The notes beneath the pieces were generated by a model that was not told where the DNA came from, searched no databases, and saw only the letters and a list, made by a program, of their open reading frames with translations. Shown in pieces: positions 16,886-26,532 of a stretch of DNA of 42,388 nucleotides. Position 1 is the first letter of the stretch. Every line of letters starts with the position of its first letter. The DNA comes from Spirochaetota bacterium. GTDB lineage: Bacteria; Spirochaetota; Spirochaetia; SPDA01; B32-G16. The stretch spans positions 1 to 42,388 of the forward strand of contig QNBH01000008.1 in NCBI GenBank assembly GCA_003645645.1, given 5' to 3'. A program made the translations under genes and the position numbers.

Positions 16886-18046
16886 ATGGATATAAAAGAA
16901 CTCGTAAAAAAAGAGAGAGAGCGTATTGTTCAAATCAGGCGCGACCTTCACCGTATTCCCGAACCTGGTTTCAAGGAGAAAAAAACATCCAAATATATTG
17001 TGGATTATATAAACCGGCTGGGTTTTTCTGCAAAATCTGAAATTGCCGGCACGGGGGTTATGGCATTACTCGAAACTTCCAGACCCGGCAAAACGCTCAT
17101 GTTCAGGGCGGATATGGATGCGCTTCCCATAGAAGAACGGACTGGACTGCCCTTTTCTTCCGTCCATCCCGGGTTCATGCACGCCTGTGGTCATGACGGT
17201 CATTCGGCGATGGTACTGGGCGCTTTCACCATTCTATCTCAAATGAGTGATAGACTTAAGGGGAGTGTTAAATTTGTGTTTCAACCTGCAGAGGAGGATC
17301 CCGGAGGTGCAAAGCCGATGATAGAGGCAGGGGTGATGGAGAATCCAGGGGTGGATTATGTTGCAGGTTGTCATCTCTGGCCCTTCATCCCCGAAGGAAA
17401 GGTGGGGGTAAGGGCAGGAGCCGTCATGGCGGCAATGGACAGGTTTGATCTGGAGATCAGGGGAAAGGGAGGTCATGGAGCGATGCCTCATCTGTGTGTG
17501 GATGCCCTGGAAGTGGGAACCCAGGTGGTAAGTGCACTACAGCGTCTTGTAAGCCGCAAAAATAATCCTCTTAAACCTGTGGTACTTACGGTGGGGAGTT
17601 TTCACTCTGGAGAAGCTTTTAATGTAATTTCCGATAAAGCCGTGATGAGCGGTACCACCAGGGCTTTCGACTACGATGTTTGGCATAACTGGCACAAAAA
17701 TATGGAAACCGTTATTAAAGGGATCTGTGAAGCATCGGGGGCACAATACCTGTTCGATTATAAGCGAGGACATCCCCCTGTCGTAAATCATCCCGAGATG
17801 GCGGAGCTGGTAAGAGAATGCGCCGTTGAGGTGGTAGGATCCGATAATGTTATAGAAGCTGACCCGACAATGGGTGGAGAAGATATGGCGTATTTTCTTG
17901 AAAGGGCTAAGGGTTGTTACTTTTTTCTTGGTACAGGTTTTGAGGGATGTTCCCTGCTTCACAGTTCCGGATTTAATTTCAATGAGGAGGTACTGCTTTC
18001 GGGTGTAGAAATATATTTACGTCTTGCCCTTAAACTGCTTTCATAG
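16886..18046 (+). CDS. M20 family amidohydrolase (hippurate hydrolase-like)
   Basis: RRDLHRIPEPGFKE, RADMDALPIEERTGLPFSS, HACGHDGHSAMVLGA, VFQPAEEDPGGAKPMIEAG. Confidence 0.93.
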   Translation: MDIKELVKKERERIVQIRRDLHRIPEPGFKEKKTSKYIVDYINRLGFSAKSEIAGTGVMALLETSRPGKTLMFRADMDALPIEERTGLPFSSVHPGFMHACGHDGHSAMVLGAFTILSQMSDRLKGSVKFVFQPAEEDPGGAKPMIEAGVMENPGVDYVAGCHLWPFIPEGKVGVRAGAVMAAMDRFDLEIRGKGGHGAMPHLCVDALEVGTQVVSALQRLVSRKNNPLKPVVLTVGSFHSGEAFNVISDKAVMSGTTRAFDYDVWHNWHKNMETVIKGICEASGAQYLFDYKRGHPPVVNHPEMAELVRECAVEVVGSDNVIEADPTMGGEDMAYFLERAKGCYFFLGTGFEGCSLLHSSGFNFNEEVLLSGVEIYLRLALKLLS

Positions 18047-18180
18047 AGCAGGAATAGGTAGATTAAGACCTTGACAACAGGAACATTTATCTGTTGAATT
18101 CTCCCGCAAATTGGTATCAATTTACCGGACTAAAGCAATAGTATTTCCGGTATTAGAAATACTTCAAGAAAGGGGTTTCA

Positions 18181-19428
18181 GTGTATAACAATAGAAGGGT
18201 AGTTATTACCGGCCTTGGTACCATAAACCCGATCGGAAACAATATTAAGGAATACTGGGACAATTTACAAAAGGGTAAATCCGGTGTAAGGCTGGCGAAA
18301 AATGTTGATTTAAGCGATTATTACGTCAAAATAGCCGGAGAAATAGATCTTCCCGATGTTTCTCAATACTTCCGATCCAAGAGAGACCTGAAGAGGCTCG
18401 ATCGCTATATTATACTTGGTCATGTAGCAGGATGCCAATCAATAGAGGATTCAGGGGTGGAAATACAAAAAGCACCTGAGCGTTACGGGACGTTGATTGG
18501 CGTGGGAAAGGCAGGGCTTCTTTCCCACTGGGCTAATATACCGAGGATATACAACGATGGCATGCACTCCTGTCCTCCTTATTACATAGTTAGTGGTATT
18601 CCTAATACAGGAACTGCCTTCTTGGCCAAAGAGTGGGGGCTCCGTGGTCCATCATTTACAGTAAGTTCTGCATGCGCAACCAGCAATCATGCCATCGGCT
18701 TAGCAGTAACTCTAATTAAAAGCGGGATGGCCGATGCCATGTTCGTAGGAGGGGCAGAAGCTATTATAACCAGACCCGCTTTTGCAGCATTCGGAAACAT
18801 AATGGCCATTTCCGACCGAAACGATTCACCGGAAACCGCAAGCAGGCCTTTCGATGTTGACCGTAATGGTTTTGTAATAAGTGAAGGAGCGGGTGTTCTG
18901 TGCATTGAAGAACTGGAGCATGCCCTTAAAAGAGATGCCCATATTTATTGTGAGATAACAGGAGTGGGTTTCTCCTGTGATGCATACGACATGGTCGCCC
19001 CCCATCCGGAAGGCAGGGGAGCATCCCAATCGATGGAAATGGCGCTAAACTCTGCACAACTTAATCCGGAAGATATCGGACTAATAAATTGCCACGGTAC
19101 CTCTACTCCCATTGGAGACAAGGTGGAAAGTGATGCAATAATTAAGAGCTTTGGTAATTACGGTACAAAGGTTCCAGCCCACAGTACAAAATCAATGACC
19201 GGTCATATGATAGGTGCAGCAGGTGCAGCAGAGGCAATAGCCGCCATCATGGTCTATGAAAAGGGAGTCGTCCATCCTTCTATTAATATCTTCAATCAGG
19301 ATCCGGAAATAAGGCTGAATGTGGTAAAGGAACCTATGGAGAATAAAAAAATAAATCATATACTATCGAACGGATTCGGATTCGGAGGGCAAAACGCTTC
19401 GATAGTTTTATCTCGATTCAGAGGTTAG
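18181..19428 (+). CDS. beta-ketoacyl-ACP synthase (FabF-like)
   Basis: SSACATSNHAIG (Cys), NCHGTSTPIGD (His), STKSMTGHMIGAAGAAEAI (Lys/His); GTG start. Confidence 0.93.
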   Translation: MYNNRRVVITGLGTINPIGNNIKEYWDNLQKGKSGVRLAKNVDLSDYYVKIAGEIDLPDVSQYFRSKRDLKRLDRYIILGHVAGCQSIEDSGVEIQKAPERYGTLIGVGKAGLLSHWANIPRIYNDGMHSCPPYYIVSGIPNTGTAFLAKEWGLRGPSFTVSSACATSNHAIGLAVTLIKSGMADAMFVGGAEAIITRPAFAAFGNIMAISDRNDSPETASRPFDVDRNGFVISEGAGVLCIEELEHALKRDAHIYCEITGVGFSCDAYDMVAPHPEGRGASQSMEMALNSAQLNPEDIGLINCHGTSTPIGDKVESDAIIKSFGNYGTKVPAHSTKSMTGHMIGAAGAAEAIAAIMVYEKGVVHPSINIFNQDPEIRLNVVKEPMENKKINHILSNGFGFGGQNASIVLSRFRG

Positions 19429-19443
19429 GCATGTAACATGTTG

Positions 19444-20493
19444 CTAAAACCCGACTTCTCTTCCCTCTCTGTGGGATTTATATATCCCCTCGAGTATAAT
19501 TCTTAGAATATTTAACCCGCTTTCAGCAGTGGTGCCTTCATCCTGCTTCTCTTTCCCCCTGATGCATGAAATGAAATGGGCAAGCTCGTTTTTGTAACCC
19601 AGAGAGGCGTGTTCATCCACTGCAGGTTTGGTCCATCCGTGGGTAAAATCTGCCTTTTCCACGGCGTAACCGTACCCTTTCCTGGAGTAGGCCGTTATGG
19701 GGCTGCCGAAGGTAAGATCTATCCTTAAAAGTCCTTCTGAACCGTATATCTCTACAAAGCTGTCCATTCCACCTGTGGTAATGTAGTTTCCTTCCACCGA
19801 TACTTTTACTCCGTTTTTATAGGTAAGGATCCCTATCCCCCAGTCTTCTCCTTCAAAGTTTTTGTGTAAAAGATTATTCTCGCCTCCATCGGAACACCTT
19901 CCCATTATTTTTTCGGGCATTCCCAGAAGAGAGTAAAAAAAGCCGATAGGATGTACTGCCAGGTGTATCATGGCCCCGCCGCCGCAGTATTTTAATTTCT
20001 GCGCATAGATGGAATGGGAGCCACTGTGGCACTCTTTACCCCGATAGTAGAGTGGCTCCCCGATCCCTCCTTCTGCGATTATTTCTTTAGCCCTTACCAG
20101 AGCAGGGGCAAAAATCCAGTCTTCTGCATAGAAGAACATCCTGCCGGTTGTTTTTTGAGTTTCCACGACTCTTTTACCATCTTCTATGGTTACAGCAAAT
20201 GGCTTCTCACATATAACATGCTTCCCTGCCTTCATGGCTTCAACGGCTACTTCGGTATGCATATAATTTGGAAGGCAGATATCCACAACATCGATATCGG
20301 GATCCTCCAGCATGCTCCTGTAGTCGGTATACCCCTTGGGAATTCTGAATCTTTCCTGGAAACTCTCCAGAACCTGCTCGTTTCTGCTGGAAACGGCGAT
20401 AACTTCCGCATCGTCTATCTCTTTAAGACACTCTCCGTGAAACTCTCCTGCAAACTTAGCTCCAATTATGCCAACATTTATTTTTAAAGCCAC
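19444..20493 (-). CDS. Gfo/Idh/MocA family oxidoreductase
   Basis: VGIIGAKFAGEFHGECL, DVVDICLPNYMHTEVAVEAMKAGKHVICEKPFAVTIEDGKRVV. Confidence 0.9.
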   Translation of the reverse strand: MALKINVGIIGAKFAGEFHGECLKEIDDAEVIAVSSRNEQVLESFQERFRIPKGYTDYRSMLEDPDIDVVDICLPNYMHTEVAVEAMKAGKHVICEKPFAVTIEDGKRVVETQKTTGRMFFYAEDWIFAPALVRAKEIIAEGGIGEPLYYRGKECHSGSHSIYAQKLKYCGGGAMIHLAVHPIGFFYSLLGMPEKIMGRCSDGGENNLLHKNFEGEDWGIGILTYKNGVKVSVEGNYITTGGMDSFVEIYGSEGLLRIDLTFGSPITAYSRKGYGYAVEKADFTHGWTKPAVDEHASLGYKNELAHFISCIRGKEKQDEGTTAESGLNILRIILEGIYKSHREGREVGF

Positions 20494-20513
20494 GACTCTC
20501 CTCCTCCAATCAT

Positions 20514-21722
20514 TTACTTCTTAACCATTGTAATAGCACCTCGAACACATAAGTCAATACAGGTAGAGCAGCCGGTGCATTCATCCGGATCAATTACAGT
20601 AGTCGTATCTCCAGGATGGGTTATGGCACTACAGTGGCCGATATTCCAGCACAACCCACAGGCATTGCACCGCTCCTTCTCCACTACCGCGTATCCTTCG
20701 TGGATCCTCAATTCAGCGGCAGAGGCAATATTTTTTAGAAGCAAATCTCTGAAATCTCCTATCTTTCTGTACCCCATCTCCTGCATATATTTTTCTAGCT
20801 CCTCCAATAGTGAAGGCATCCAGTCGAATCCCCTGATTATTGTCTCTGTACAGATCCAGATCGCATCGGCTCCAACCATTATCTGCCGGACAGCACTCTG
20901 CAGATCCGTAACTCCACCGGAGCCGATTACAAAGGGTTCTTTACCCAGATAATAGCGCATCTCGTAAGTATCTCTTAATGCCAGCGGCCTTATCCACGGG
21001 CCAGAAAGACAGCCAAGGGTAATCTGATCCTGCAACCTGTAGATAGATTTCATGGGCTCATATATATCGATATCCGGTATTCCAAGCCTGTTTGCAGTGC
21101 TTCCCACCGCTGCTGCTCCGGCCTGTATGGAAGCGTAGGCCGCCTGTGCTATTTTACCACCCTCGGGAGTTAGCTTGACTATAATGGGGATATTTACCGC
21201 ATCCACAATAAGCTTTACCACCCCGGGTAGCTGTTTGAGGTCGGACCCCAGAGTGGCACCCGTAGCCTTTGTAGAAGGCTCCCCGGTAGTGGTAAGATTA
21301 AAGGACATATTCGGACAGCACATGTTAAGCTCTATGGCCTGGGCACCGGCATCTTCGAACCTCTTCGCAAGCACTGCCCATCCCTCATGCTCCTCTCCGT
21401 CGTAGGTTATGGTGGGGAAAATTACCATCTCTTTGGCTACTTTCCGTGCCTGCTCCAGAAGCTTCAGGGATTGATCGGCCGTAAGTCGGGTTTCTGCGGT
21501 AAAAATGTGAATCTTCTGACGTCTCAGCCATCTGTACCTCGGAGGTAGATTGATGTAAGGAGCAGGATCAATGGCAAGCTTTATGGATGCTCCCCCCCAT
21601 CCATTATCTTCTGCCTTTCGAATCTGTTCCAGGTTCTTCATCGTGGGGCCTGCTCCTACGATGAAAGGATTCCTTAGAGTAAGGTTACCCATTTTAACCG
21701 ATAAATCCACTGCCTGTGTCAT
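20514..21722 (-). CDS. dihydroorotate dehydrogenase/PreA-like flavoprotein with C-terminal 2[4Fe-4S] ferredoxin domain
   Basis: LRNPFIVGAGPTMKN, AIELNMCCPN, VIGSGGVTDLQSAVRQIMVGADAI, CNACGLC...C and CTGCSTCIDLC. Confidence 0.82.
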   Translation of the reverse strand: MTQAVDLSVKMGNLTLRNPFIVGAGPTMKNLEQIRKAEDNGWGGASIKLAIDPAPYINLPPRYRWLRRQKIHIFTAETRLTADQSLKLLEQARKVAKEMVIFPTITYDGEEHEGWAVLAKRFEDAGAQAIELNMCCPNMSFNLTTTGEPSTKATGATLGSDLKQLPGVVKLIVDAVNIPIIVKLTPEGGKIAQAAYASIQAGAAAVGSTANRLGIPDIDIYEPMKSIYRLQDQITLGCLSGPWIRPLALRDTYEMRYYLGKEPFVIGSGGVTDLQSAVRQIMVGADAIWICTETIIRGFDWMPSLLEELEKYMQEMGYRKIGDFRDLLLKNIASAAELRIHEGYAVVEKERCNACGLCWNIGHCSAITHPGDTTTVIDPDECTGCSTCIDLCVRGAITMVKK

Positions 21723-21738
21723 CTATTTTATCCTCCGG

Positions 21739-23130
21739 TTAAGGAATAAGTTCTCTGTATTTATTCTCTATCCGTTTAAGCTCCCTTTTCTGCTCTTCTG
21801 AAAGAATGGGCTCTTTTTCTTCTGCGATAATATTATCTACATAATCGACAGCCCTGTGCTTGAGTGTATCCCTCTCTCCAGCTGATGATCTCTGCTTTCG
21901 TACCAGGAATCGTGGTTCAAAAACGCTTCCCCGAAAATACTTAAATGTTTTCTCCGATTGAAGGTAATCGCCTGTAATTCCAACTTTGCGTATCTCATCC
22001 AGGGAGATGGTTTCATCGTTTACCTCAAAGCCGAGTAGATACTTCCTTGTCATCCCGACTATTTCATTATCTATAACCGCCTGTACGGGAGAGATGGTCT
22101 TCTCCGATTCGAGCTGTCCCACTCCCCATATAACACTGACCTTAGCCTGGGCATGGGCCAACGCCGCCATCGCTTTCTCCAGGGCATTCTGACTGTCAAA
22201 ATGAAGCGAGTCCGTGCACATCCATGATACAGAGGGCAGGTGGTAATACCTGGCCATTTCCGCACCTGCTACAGCCAGCATTATGTTCTCCGGTCCTCCC
22301 GTTACTGCGAAGCCCGAACGCATATCCATCACATGGGCAAACCCCAGATTGAAGAAACATGGCCTTCCCTGCTCCATTACCTGATTTATCACTATGCCGC
22401 TTAAAATCTCTGCCGTTCCTACGGTTACGGTACCCGCCACTGTAACAGGTGCGGTTGCACCTGACATGGGCTCTCCGTTTACCGTACAGGGAACCCCATG
22501 ACCCGCAGTTGCCTTGAAAAGTCCCAGAGCCAGAGAAGTCCATCTCAATGGGCCGTGTGCGGTGAAACCAACACTGAAAACAGGATAATCCCTCAAGTTT
22601 CTCTCCCCTGCAAGTACCTTTCCCATCTCAACCATGGCCTCCCCGCCTTTTGGTGTGAAGGAGAGGGTTCTTAAATGTTTGGAGGTGTTTTCCGCCATAA
22701 TCCTCAAGCCCACAAAATCCCTGTGGGAAGGTTTCACATCCTCCAGGCTGGTTCCTACAACCGCATCGACCTCAGAAAGAGAATCGATGACTTTTGCAAA
22801 ATTCCCTAAATCCTTTGTTTTTATGTGGCGGAATCCCTCTCTGTCCGAGTAAAAGAGCGCTGCTCCCGTCCAGAAAAGGGGTCCACCCTCCGGAGTTACG
22901 GTCCATATATTCCCCCTCCTGTCCGCAATGGGGAAGCTCTCCGGTGCCATTCCCAGGTACTCTTCCACCATTGCTCGGGGGAAACGTACATCCATGGGAC
23001 CTCCTCCCGGTTTTGCCCCGCGTGAAAGGAGGGCGGAAACCAACTGCTCATCCTCTACCCTTACACCGGGGTTTTCCAGCAGGCTTTTCGCGGCATTATC
23101 TATAAGTTCTCTGTCATGATCTGAAAGCAT
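21739..23130 (-). CDS. MttB superfamily (trimethylamine methyltransferase-like) protein, non-pyrrolysine type
   Basis: Full-length ORF without internal amber codon; LLENPGVRVEDEQLVSALLSRGA, AGTVTVGTAEILSGIVINQVMEQGRPCFFNLGFAHVMDMRSGFAVTGGPENIMLAVAGAEMARYYHLPS. Confidence 0.85.
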   Translation of the reverse strand: MLSDHDRELIDNAAKSLLENPGVRVEDEQLVSALLSRGAKPGGGPMDVRFPRAMVEEYLGMAPESFPIADRRGNIWTVTPEGGPLFWTGAALFYSDREGFRHIKTKDLGNFAKVIDSLSEVDAVVGTSLEDVKPSHRDFVGLRIMAENTSKHLRTLSFTPKGGEAMVEMGKVLAGERNLRDYPVFSVGFTAHGPLRWTSLALGLFKATAGHGVPCTVNGEPMSGATAPVTVAGTVTVGTAEILSGIVINQVMEQGRPCFFNLGFAHVMDMRSGFAVTGGPENIMLAVAGAEMARYYHLPSVSWMCTDSLHFDSQNALEKAMAALAHAQAKVSVIWGVGQLESEKTISPVQAVIDNEIVGMTRKYLLGFEVNDETISLDEIRKVGITGDYLQSEKTFKYFRGSVFEPRFLVRKQRSSAGERDTLKHRAVDYVDNIIAEEKEPILSEEQKRELKRIENKYRELIP

Positions 23131-23132
23131 AA

Positions 23133-23840
23133 TTACTCCTCAATTCCGAGATAGGCCTTTTTTACTATGGGATCTTCGGCGATTCTCTTCCCCTCACCCT
23201 CCGCAACTATCCTTCCTGTTTCCAGCACATAAGCATAATCGGAAATGTTGAGGGCTTTCTGAGCATTCTGCTCTACAAGAAGAATCGTTAGACCTCGATT
23301 GTTGAGTTCTTGTATCATATTGAAAATTTCGAGTACGAGTTTGGGAGCCAGACCCAGAGAAGGTTCATCCAGCAGGAGAATCCTGGGATCGGACATGAGA
23401 GCCCTTGCTATGGCAAGCATCTGTTGTTCCCCTCCGGAGAGGGTGCCTCCGTCCTGATTTTTTCTCTCTCCGAGAACCGGGAAAAGTTCGAACATGCGTT
23501 GCATATTTTCTTCGACCTTCTCTCCCCCCTTTAATGTATATGCTCCCAGAATCAGGTTCTCCTGTACCGTTATGGAAGGGAAAATCCTCCTGCCCTCCGG
23601 TACCTGGACTATGCCTTTCTTTACTATTTCTTGTGGGGGAATAAGAAGACTCTCACCATCCAGTTTTACATTGCCTCCGGAAGGGATTACCATACCGCTT
23701 ATGGTGTTTATTGTTGTGGATTTACCCGCACCGTTGGCTCCAACCAGCCCTACAATCTTTCCGTCAGGGATGGTTATGGAAACATTATCCAGGGCGGTGA
23801 TTCCACCGTAGCAGACAGTGAGGTTCTCAACCACAAGCAT
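23133..23840 (-). CDS. livF: branched-chain amino acid-type ABC transporter ATP-binding protein LivF
   Basis: GANGAGKST, LSGGEQQMLAIARALM, LLLDEPSLGLAP. Confidence 0.93.
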   Translation of the reverse strand: MLVVENLTVCYGGITALDNVSITIPDGKIVGLVGANGAGKSTTINTISGMVIPSGGNVKLDGESLLIPPQEIVKKGIVQVPEGRRIFPSITVQENLILGAYTLKGGEKVEENMQRMFELFPVLGERKNQDGGTLSGGEQQMLAIARALMSDPRILLLDEPSLGLAPKLVLEIFNMIQELNNRGLTILLVEQNAQKALNISDYAYVLETGRIVAEGEGKRIAEDPIVKKAYLGIEE

Positions 23841-23845
23841 GGCCG

Positions 23846-24616
23846 CTAAACCTCTTCACCAAGGTATGCCTGAAGTACCTCCGGATTTTTCTTTATCTCT
23901 TCCGGTTTTCCCTCTGCAATTTTCAGCCCGAAATCGAGCACATGAATTTTACTGCAAATATTCATAACCAGTTCCATGTGATGTTCTACAATTATAATCG
24001 AAAGTCTCTTCTCTTCTTTTATTTTATATATCAGTTCTATCAAGTTGTGAATTTCTCTGGGGTTTAGCCCCGCAGCAGGCTCATCGAGAAGAAGAAGGGA
24101 AGGTTCGAGCATGAGTGCTCTTGCCAGCTCAAGCCTCCTCTGAAGCCCATAGGGAAGACTATCGGGGCGTTGCATTGAGTATTTCTCAAGGTGAAAGTAT
24201 GAAAGGTAAGAACGGGCTATCTTTTCTAACCTTTTCTCCTGAGAGACCACCCGTGGCAATCTAAACATCTCCTCCCATGTACTGTACGAGAGCCTGGTGC
24301 CTCCAGCCATCATAAGGTTTTCCAGTACATTTAAATTGTGAAAAAGGCGGATGTTCTGGAAGGTCCTGGCGATGCCAAGCCTCGTTATACAGTGTGAGGG
24401 CAGGCTTGTTATCTCGGTTCCATCAAAGAAAATACGCCCGGAATCGAGTGGTTGCACCCCTGTAATTAAATTGAAGGCCGTGGTTTTACCGGCACCATTC
24501 GGGCCTATTATCCCCGAAATCTCCTCTCTTCCCTGCACCATGGAGAAGTCCTTAACCGCGGCTACTCCTCCGAAGCTCTTGGAAATGGAATCCACTTCAA
24601 GAAGAGCCATCTTCAA
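23846..24616 (-). CDS. livG: branched-chain amino acid-type ABC transporter ATP-binding protein LivG
   Basis: GPNGAGKTTAFNLITGVQPLDSGRI, GLQRRLELARALMLEPSLLLLDEPAAGLNP. Confidence 0.93.
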   Translation of the reverse strand: MKMALLEVDSISKSFGGVAAVKDFSMVQGREEISGIIGPNGAGKTTAFNLITGVQPLDSGRIFFDGTEITSLPSHCITRLGIARTFQNIRLFHNLNVLENLMMAGGTRLSYSTWEEMFRLPRVVSQEKRLEKIARSYLSYFHLEKYSMQRPDSLPYGLQRRLELARALMLEPSLLLLDEPAAGLNPREIHNLIELIYKIKEEKRLSIIIVEHHMELVMNICSKIHVLDFGLKIAEGKPEEIKKNPEVLQAYLGEEV

Positions 24617-25485
24617 TCCTTCCCCTTACGCGGTGCGGTGTGGAAAGATGGCAGGATTCCCAACCATCGTAAGGATAATTCCCAATTTCCGAAAAGACCT
24701 CTGTGTCGGAAAATGACTATTACGATCACAAGAAGGGCAAGTATCACATCTCGCCACACGCTTGCAAACCTGAAAACCTCGCCGAAAGTATAATATAAAA
24801 TAGAAGTTAAAAAAACTCCGGAGAGGCTGTTTAATCCACCTACAAACACGATAACTATAAGCTTTGCAGACTCGAGCCAGTCGAAAAGGTTAGGTTCTAT
24901 AAACATTATATTAAAGGCATAGAGGGCTCCTCCGTATGAGCATATTACAGAGGCAAGAACAAACACCTTCATCTTGTGCCCGTACACGTTTACTCCCATT
25001 GACTGAGCGGCAAGTTCATCATCCCGAATGGCGATACAGTTCCTTCCGAAACGGCCGCCTTTTAAATTGCCGATCAGGAAAACAATGATTACCATGGAAA
25101 CAGCAATCATGGGCAGGCCCACCAGTTTAGGCATACCAGCCACCCCGAGAGCACCACCTGTCAGTTGAGCCGTCCAGAGGAGAAGAGCCCTCACCATTTC
25201 GCTGAACCCAAAGGTAACCAGCAGGAAGTAATCCCGTCTCAATTTGAGAGTAGGCAGCCCTACTATAATACCTCCCACCACTCCCATGAGTACCGCCAGA
25301 AGAGTTGCCAGTGGAAAGGGGAAACCGAAACGGAGGTAGGTAATCGAAGCAGTATATGCGCCAAGCGAGATAAATGCACCCTGACCGAGAGAGAAGAGAC
25401 CGGTTAGCCCGGTCATAAGGTATATTCCCATAACAAAAATTGAGTAAAGCAGGGTTACCTCTGCTACTTTTGCATAAAAAGCCAT
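24613..25485 (-). CDS. livM: branched-chain amino acid-type ABC transporter permease LivM
   Basis: Multi-TM; AIRDDELAAQSMGVNVYGHKMKVFVLASVICSYGGALYA. Confidence 0.92.
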   Translation of the reverse strand: MAFYAKVAEVTLLYSIFVMGIYLMTGLTGLFSLGQGAFISLGAYTASITYLRFGFPFPLATLLAVLMGVVGGIIVGLPTLKLRRDYFLLVTFGFSEMVRALLLWTAQLTGGALGVAGMPKLVGLPMIAVSMVIIVFLIGNLKGGRFGRNCIAIRDDELAAQSMGVNVYGHKMKVFVLASVICSYGGALYAFNIMFIEPNLFDWLESAKLIVIVFVGGLNSLSGVFLTSILYYTFGEVFRFASVWRDVILALLVIVIVIFRHRGLFGNWELSLRWLGILPSFHTAPRKGKD

Positions 25486-25494
25486 GCTAAAACC

Positions 25495-26379
25495 TTATGC
25501 CTTTATAGTGTATAATTTTCCTGCAATACCCTGCGGACGAACGAGAAGGAGAATTATTATACCTGCATAGATAACAATTGGTGTAACGGCAGCTCCGAGC
25601 TCTGCAATAAGCAGAGATTCCACTACCCCGAGCAGTACACCTGCAATGCCACCTCCTGTAAGACTACCCATTCCGCCTACAATGGCTGCAATTATCCCCT
25701 TTAATATAAAACTTCCAATAAAGGGTGTTACCGTATAGGTCATACCGAGAAAATAGCCTGTTATTCCGGCGAGCACTCCTGCAATGAAAAAAGTAATAGA
25801 AATTATAAAATCTGTATTTATTCCCATGAGTGAAGGAGTCCAGATATCCGAAGAAGCCGCTCTGATGGCAATCCCCTGTTTGGTCTTTCTTAAGAAAAGT
25901 GTCAGCCCCAGGAGCACAAGTGCTGAAATAAAAAGCATCATCAGATAGGTCTTTGAAACCACCAGTCTGCCGATATGAAGGGCGGTTTTTTTTATAAACT
26001 CCGGATAGGGGTAATAATCGTATCCCCATAAAGCAGAGAAGAACTGCTGTACGAGCATGGCTACGGTGATTGAGTTAACAAAAAAATAGGTTAGAGGCCT
26101 GCCCTTGATTCTAATAGGTCTGAAAACAAGCTTCTCTACCAGAACACCAACCACGCCACCCAGAAGAGTTGTTGCAAGAAGAGTTATCCAGAGGCTGCCT
26201 GCTACCCTGGTAGCTAAAAAGTAACCGAGGTAGGCACAGATAGCCACCACTCCTCCGTGAGAGAAGTTGGAGAACTTTAAGACGTTAAAAATGATACCGA
26301 AGCCTACTGCCATCAGGGCATAGACTCCCCCAAGAGAGATACCGTTTATCAACTGCTGGAAAAAGATATTTAAATTCAT
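25495..26379 (-). CDS. livH: branched-chain amino acid-type ABC transporter permease LivH
   Basis: QQLINGISLGGVYALMAVGFGIIFNVLKFSNFSHGG; AIVGGMGSLTGGGIAGVLLGVVESL. Confidence 0.93.
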   Translation of the reverse strand: MNLNIFFQQLINGISLGGVYALMAVGFGIIFNVLKFSNFSHGGVVAICAYLGYFLATRVAGSLWITLLATTLLGGVVGVLVEKLVFRPIRIKGRPLTYFFVNSITVAMLVQQFFSALWGYDYYPYPEFIKKTALHIGRLVVSKTYLMMLFISALVLLGLTLFLRKTKQGIAIRAASSDIWTPSLMGINTDFIISITFFIAGVLAGITGYFLGMTYTVTPFIGSFILKGIIAAIVGGMGSLTGGGIAGVLLGVVESLLIAELGAAVTPIVIYAGIIILLLVRPQGIAGKLYTIKA

Positions 26380-26532
26380 GTGCAGTTAAAACAGTATAAA
26401 CGACGTTACCAAAAGTGTCAATCAAGGGTATTCCTTACAGTTCCGATAATCGAAACGCAGTTGTTGTTAATAAAACTTGATTTTAATTCATCCGTGATAT
26501 AAACTTTAAAAAAAATCAATCAGGAGGTTTTT

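Noticed and set aside
22196-22543. 115-aa ORF inside the MttB-like gene
   Set aside because: Same-strand alternate frame of a clearly coding gene; composition is a frame artefact.
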